Shown piece by piece: positions 17,763 through 22,148 of a stretch of 22,148 nucleotides of DNA. The position numbers and the translations under genes were made by a program. Each line of letters starts with the position of its first letter. The stretch's first letter is position 1. The notes under the pieces are model-generated. The model was not told the DNA's origin, did not search any database, and saw nothing but the letters and a program-made list of their open reading frames with translations. Source of the stretch: Hemicentrotus pulcherrimus (lineage: Eukaryota; Echinodermata; Echinoidea; Camarodonta; Strongylocentrotidae); contig BEXV01000852.1 of NCBI GenBank assembly GCA_003118195.1, positions 141,353 to 163,500 of the forward strand. Direction: 5' to 3'.

Positions 17763-18335
17763 GCTTTAACTAGAAAAATAAATTCTGTAGAGAATCATAA
17801 AATGGGTACGAATTTTAAAACAACGCTTAGCATCAGAATTTCAAGACAAAACAAACAAACAAGTAAGATATATTTTGAAGGAAAAAAAAAAAGACATTAC
17901 AAACGACGGAGAATCATCTTCCCAGAAACCAATTGATAATTCACAGATCTATTTTCTCGAATTGAACTTCACAAAGCGAAAAGTATTTTAAATGTCCCAA
18001 TATAGTAACCTGCAAAGCAATAATTGAAAAATTATTGAACAAATACAATGCGCGGCAAGAGATTCGGGGACTTTTGAAAGAAGTATAGGACCTACCTAAA
18101 TTGTTCTGGATCCTGAAAGGAGCAACTCTTCCAAAACGCAAGTTATATAGAAGAAAAAAATCAGCAATGAAACATATCGCATGTTCTATTGTAATAATGA
18201 GTCAACAAAATAAGTTTCCGAGGTGACTGGAAGACGTAATTAAAACAGTATAAACTTGAGTCCCACTGACTTGCCAGACTTATTACCTCAAGAGATGGAT
18301 AATGATTGTCTTTCCATTGTTATACTGTATATCAG
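17763..18335. other. Stretch without identifiable features
   Basis: AT-rich sequence with a poly-A run near 17882. A 66-codon minus-strand open frame at 18141-17941 shows no family motif. I see nothing supportable. Confidence 0.5.
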
Positions 18336-18570
18336 TGTTATCTGAAAGAGACAACATATAATCTCTCTGTTTTAATTGAGTGGTGTTAACTATGATATAG
18401 ACAGGTCATGAACTTATGTTGGCTTTATGTTAATTATTGCACAATTTTATCTGAAAAAGACAACAAAGTCTCTCTGTTTTAATAGAGCGGTGTTAACTAG
18501 AATAGAAAAGTCATGAACTACTATTGTCTTTATGTTAGTCATTTCACAATGTTATCTGAGAGAGATATTA
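18336..18570 (+). repeat. ~109-bp tandem repeat, two full copies plus a partial
   Basis: TTATCTGAAAGAGACAAC at 18338, TTATCTGAAAAAGACAAC at 18447 and TTATCTGAGAGAGA at 18552 mark successive units, each followed in the full copies by TCTCTCTGTTTTAAT, GGTGTTAACTA and GTCATGAACT. Periods are 109 and 105 bp. Confidence 0.9.
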
Positions 18571-18752
18571 GGTATTGTCTTTTAGTGTGATTTGTATTTC
18601 ATGTAATTCCTGGAAACAAAGAAGGTATTCGCATTTGGACTTGCATCATATCATTTGTTATATTTCTATCTTTTTTAAAAATAAAAGTTCAAGGGTATCA
18701 ATCTAGGAACAGAACATATTCTCTTCATTTTGGCTCTAGGCCCCGGTGCGCA

Positions 18753-18798
18753 GGAAGCGTTATTTCAGTTGCGCCGGAAGCGTTATTTCAGTTGCGCC
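18753..18798 (+). repeat. 23-bp perfect tandem duplication
   Basis: GGAAGCGTTATTTCAGTTGC plus GCC occurs twice back to back (18753-18775, 18776-18798) without a mismatch, preceded by a partial GTGCGCA. More GC-rich than its surroundings. A plus-strand open frame (18746-18949) runs through it but has no recognisable domain. Confidence 0.93.
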
Positions 18799-19096
18799 AT
18801 TCAATAAGTCAAGTCATTCATGCGTTAAAAGGGTGCATGGAACAGGTCCAAGTGCTGTCTATAGGTACAAACGTAACTTCTTGAAACAGGGCCAAGCGCA
18901 AGACTTCGGAATTATCCGAAAATCGACTTTCGACGGCAAACTTGAGTGAAATCTACTCATACGAATGAGTGCATATACGGAGCATGTGTACGACAACTCT
19001 GAGCGTAGCCGTCATTATCTTTACAGGTCTATTGTTCACTACAATGGCATAATTTTTAGTTCTATTTAATTGAATAATCGGTTGGCGTAATGGGCC

Positions 19097-19441
19097 ATTT
19101 TCGTAATGTAATCAGATTAAATGCTCATGAATTTGAAAGCTCGTGAATTTTAAGCGAATAAAGAACATGAAATGAAACAGAAGTCTTTAAGTTCCTCATT
19201 ACAAAGTATTTCATTCACAAGTAGATGTATTTCAATAGTCAGAATGCAAATTACATACATTAGTTCTTGCTAGGCAGGACAAACGTTATGGTTTGCCCTA
19301 CCTAGCAACACGACATGTGTGCAATTCGTATTCTTACTATTGAAATACAATTATTCGTAACAGATGAATCGTGAATAAAATTATTTGTAATGAGGAACTT
19401 AACAAAGATGTATGCATTAAACGTGATTACATTACGAAAAT
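19097..19441. mobile_element. 345-bp foldback element (long imperfect hairpin)
   Basis: ATTTTCGTAATGTAATCA at the left end is mirrored by TGATTACATTACGAAAAT at the right. Moving inward, AAGTTCCTCATTACAAA, GTATTTCAATAGT and TTGCTAGG(C/T)AGG(A/G)CAAAC recur inverted in order, closing on a 6-nt loop at 19285-19290. Almost the whole element is self-complementary. No coding capacity; target duplication not clear. Confidence 0.8.
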
Positions 19442-19506
19442 TGCGTTTGTGGAAGTACGCCCCGTGTGCGTTGGGCTAAAATAACTTTTACATTTATATC
19501 TCGATG

Positions 19507-21010
19507 TTGGTACTGTAGTGTATGTAGACTATATCTGTATTAACGGCGTCGAAATAGACCGGTTTACCAACATATTCGAATGTTATGCATACTCGTTGAA
19601 CAAAAGTTGTTCTTGACAACCTGAAAGCTTTTCCGAGGCATTCCCGACGTAGAAACATGTGATGTATGCAATGCAGACTGGATTCGAAATATTGTAGTTC
19701 ATTAATTAATGACAGGTTAATTGAATAACTCGTCGCTATGTAGCCAGGAAAGAAACGTCCATAATTTTGAATATGTTAGTAAACTGGCCTATGATTGCAC
19801 GTTGTTTGATATGAGCCTTCCACTGTGAGAAAAGGCCGGATTTTATGTGAATCACAGTGACGTCACTCATACCAGTCGGACGACAGGACACTGACTGGTA
19901 GCCGATCGTGGTAATTTTTTCAGACTGGACGACTTAAAACAAATAAAATATCCAAATAAATATTTACATGAGCATTTGGAACGTGTATGTAGACGTTATG
20001 TATTAACGGCGTTGAAATAGACCGGTTTACCAACATATTCGAATGTTATGCATATTCTTTGAACAAAAAGTTGTTCTTGACAACCTGAAAGCTTGTCCTA
20101 TGCATACCCGACATAGTAACGAGTGATGTATGCAGACTGGATTCGAAATATTGTAGTTCATTCATGAATAACAGGTTGATTGAATAACTCGTCGCTATGT
20201 GGCCAGGAAAGAAACGTCCATATTACTTTGAATATGTTAGTAAACCGGCCTATTATTGCACGTTGTTTAATATGAGCCTTCCACTGTGAGAAAAGGCCGG
20301 ATTTTATGTGAATCACAGTGACGTCACTCCTACCAGTCGGACGACTGGACACTGACTGGTAGCCGACCGTGGTCATTTTTTCAGACTGGACGACTTAAAA
20401 CAAATAAAATATCCAAATAAATATTTACATCATTTGGAGCATTTGGAACGTGTATGTAGACGTTATGTATTAACGGCGTCGAAATAGACCGGTTTACCAA
20501 CATATTCGAATGTTATGCATATTCTTTGAACAAAAAGTTGTTCTTGACAACCTGAAAGCTTGTCCTAGGAATGCCCGACATAGCAACGAGTGATGTATGC
20601 AGACTGGATTCTAAATATTGTAGTTCATTCATGAATAACAGGTTAATTGAATAACTCGTCGCTATGTAGCCAGGAAAGAAACATCCATATAACTTTAAAT
20701 ATGTTAGTAAACCGGTCTATTGCAAGATGTTAATAGGGACTTTTAGATTTGCGTGGTCTGATACGTGTGACGTCAATTCAAGGCAGTGCATTAAAAAGAC
20801 GTAGATCGTAGCAATCCCCATTGTCTTCGTGCGAATCTTAAAGTCCCTAATGAGCATTCCACTGTGAGAAAAGGCCCGATTTTATGTGAATCACAGTGAC
20901 GTCATATCAGTCGGGCGACTGGACACTGACTGGTAGCCGATCATGGTCATTTTTTCAGACTGGACGACTTAAAACAAACAAAATATCCAAATAAATATTT
21001 ACATGAGCAT
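19507..21010 (+). repeat. Three-copy tandem array, ~467-bp unit
   Basis: Units begin at about 19507, 19976 and 20443 (anchor TTGG(A/T)AC, then GTATGTAGAC). All share TATTAACGGCG(T)CGAAATAG, ACATATTCGAATGTTATGCA, CAACCTGAAAGCTT, AATAACTCGTCGCTATGT, a CACTGTGA/TCACAGTG hairpin and a TGACGTCA-like site followed by CCAGTCGG. Copies 2 and 3 look closer to each other than to copy 1. Copy 3 is about 100 bp longer because of an inserted MITE. Open frames across it are not conserved between units, so it is noncoding. Confidence 0.93.
20735..20847 (+). mobile_element. 113-bp MITE inserted in tandem unit 3
   Basis: The insert begins AGGGACTTTTAGATTTGCG and ends CGAATCTTAAAGTCCC, imperfect inverted ends of about 19 bp. 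It is absent from units 1 and 2 at the same position and a related copy occurs at 21888-21987. The target duplication is either TA or AAT (TTAAT before, TAAT after), so mariner- and Harbinger-type mobilisation are both possible. It contains GTGTGACGTCAATTC, resembling a CRE core. Confidence 0.85.
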
Positions 21011-21017
21011 TTGGAAT

Positions 21018-21391
21018 GTCAGTCCGATACAGTTCACTATATGTGACACTTCATTTCTAATCAGTGATTCCTCTCTGTCAAACCCTCTTTCCCTTTACAT
21101 ATCGCTGTGCCGATAAAACTAAATCAGTATAATGCCCCGTAGCCGACGGGTGTTATTTCGATTAAATTATTACATGTGCACATCGCGAACCTTTAAAACA
21201 GTAAGAGCTTTTTTTCCCCTCCAATTTTTAACGATATCATAGTTCATAGTTCATATATTATTTCATTTTATTTCTTCTTTCACAAAGATTTTGTACATAG
21301 GATTTCAACAACAAAAATAGCAGGAACAGCAGATTATCAATATTATAGCAAACATAATTTGAATGTAATACCTGAATGCTTTAATTACTAT
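21018..21391. other. Spacer between tandem array and SINE-like element
   Basis: AT-rich sequence with T- and pyrimidine-rich runs. No gene or repeat identified. Confidence 0.5.
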
Positions 21392-21655
21392 GTGAGTTGG
21401 TCTAGCGGTATGTTCTCTTGGTCAGCTCTCTGTCTTCGCCTACAGATTGGCTCAGGCAGACCCCGGTTCGAAACTGAGTCACGTCTATTGGATGGTGACG
21501 TTTAAAGGTCGGCCCCCAGATGTAAATAATCACGCATAACACGCACAAGTCCTGGCCGCAGTCCTACGTCAGGCAATATTATTATTGACGCCTTGATGCA
21601 ACGCAACGGATTTTTAAAGTGAAAGAAAATTAAAACAAAACTCACTAATATTCGC
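21392..21655 (+). mobile_element. tRNA-derived SINE-like element
   Basis: A perfect A-box match TGGTCTAGCGG lies at 21398-21408 and a near-perfect B box GGTTCGAAACT at 21465-21475. The ~56-nt gap suits a Leu/Ser-type tRNA with long variable arm. The flanks GTGAGTT and GAGTCAC could form a decayed acceptor stem. Stems are degraded, so this is not a working tRNA. About 170 bp of tRNA-unrelated sequence follows, ending in an A-rich tract. Sea-urchin genomes carry tRNA-headed SINEs (SURF1-type), but I cannot confirm the family. Right boundary approximate. Confidence 0.6.
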
Positions 21656-21887
21656 TCATAAGACTTTTCCCCGGTCTCAATACGAGATCAATAGATCTCG
21701 TGAACAGATAGTTCACAGATATTATGACATCGTAGACAGAATCGAACGCCCGGAAAGAATTTAAAGACATGAGTACATTGTTTTATTTAACCTTGAGATG
21801 GAGCTCTTCATAGTTTGATGAAGTGGTAACTTGGACTGCCTTTGTGACAGACGAGGTCATTCAGCACATCGTACGAGTGTACATGTA
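21656..21887. other. Stretch without identifiable features
   Basis: Contains AGATCTCG/CGAGATCAATAGATCT inverted pieces near 21683-21700 but no gene or repeat I can name. Confidence 0.45.
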
Positions 21888-21987
21888 TTCGCACGAAGAC
21901 AATGAGGATATCTACGGTGGACGTCATTTTAATGCACTGCCTTGAATGGACGTCACACGTATCAGTCCACGCAAATCTAAAAGTCCC
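21888..21987 (-). mobile_element. Second copy of the 113-bp MITE family, truncated
   Basis: Read on the minus strand from 21987 it gives GGGACTTTTAGATTTGCGTG, GATACGTGTGACGTC, ATTCAAGGCAGTGCATTAAA and ATTGTCTTCGTGCGAA, matching the copy at 20735-20847 in order. The last dozen bases of the far inverted end (CTTAAAGTCCC side) are missing, replaced by unrelated sequence. Confidence 0.82.
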
Positions 21988-22148
21988 TAATATGTTTTAG
22001 CTAAAACGTAACCCAACGTTCCAAAGTCGTGTTTAAAAAAAAATGACCAAAAGATGATTTTTCTCTTTGTTCAAATCATTTACACCGAATTGAAACCGGA
22101 TTGAGAATATGCCAGAGAGATTATCTGCATTTCTTAGTACGCAAAGAT

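Noticed and set aside
18746..18949. 67-codon plus-strand open frame over the 23-bp repeat
   Set aside because: Starts inside the repeat, has no recognisable domain, and I found no splice-linked partner.
21392..21483. Functional tRNA gene
   Set aside because: A and B boxes are present, but the T stem and acceptor stem have mismatches and no clear anticodon arm can be drawn; a SINE head fits better.

Overview
This is a piece of an animal nuclear genome, not a prokaryotic or viral one. It is AT-rich, its only gene is cut into small exons by consensus GT-AG introns, and it is packed with microsatellites, minisatellites, TA-flanked inverted-repeat elements, a LINE remnant and a tRNA-derived SINE-like sequence. 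The protein and repeat style suggest a marine invertebrate deuterostome, most likely an echinoderm such as a sea urchin. That placement is an inference without a database search.

The one gene I can support runs right to left on the minus strand from about 14.0 kb to 0.49 kb. It encodes an SLC26 family anion transporter (sulfate permease/prestin/pendrin family). Eight coding exons with matching phases were reconstructed (genomic positions 13394-13089, 10450-10334, 5961-5851, 4984-4743, 3730-3566, 3364-3212, 1078-996, 646-490). They join into one uninterrupted reading frame of 431 residues counted from the ATG at 13353, covering the cytosolic N terminus and roughly TM1-TM9 of the 14-helix fold. 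The last transmembrane helices and the C-terminal STAS domain must lie beyond the left edge. A ninth, upstream exon (14037-13974) with its own ATG fits in phase and would add 35 residues; a TATA-like box lies 100 bp upstream of it.

The introns carry most of the repeats. Intron 2 (4.4 kb) holds a LINE reverse-transcriptase remnant with an (AATA)n tail, a foldback element at 8041-8151, a 1,036-bp mariner-like element (8448-9483) and a 30-bp tandem repeat (10123-10243). Intron 1 holds a 0.5-kb C-rich minisatellite with a 202-bp higher-order period. Intron 3 holds a 450-bp purine-rich GA/GT tract.

The 8 kb upstream of the gene (14.1-22.1 kb) shows no convincing protein gene. It is a mosaic of duplications: a 0.15-kb direct repeat (14819/15527), a diverged duplicated segment (15909/17445) of which one copy carries a 662-bp MITE, a 109-bp tandem repeat (18336), a 23-bp repeat (18753), a 345-bp hairpin element (19097-19441), three ~467-bp tandem units (19507-21010) of which only the third holds a 113-bp MITE, a tRNA-headed SINE-like sequence (21392) and a second copy of the small MITE at the right edge. 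The paired filled/empty copies give a readable order of duplication and transposition.
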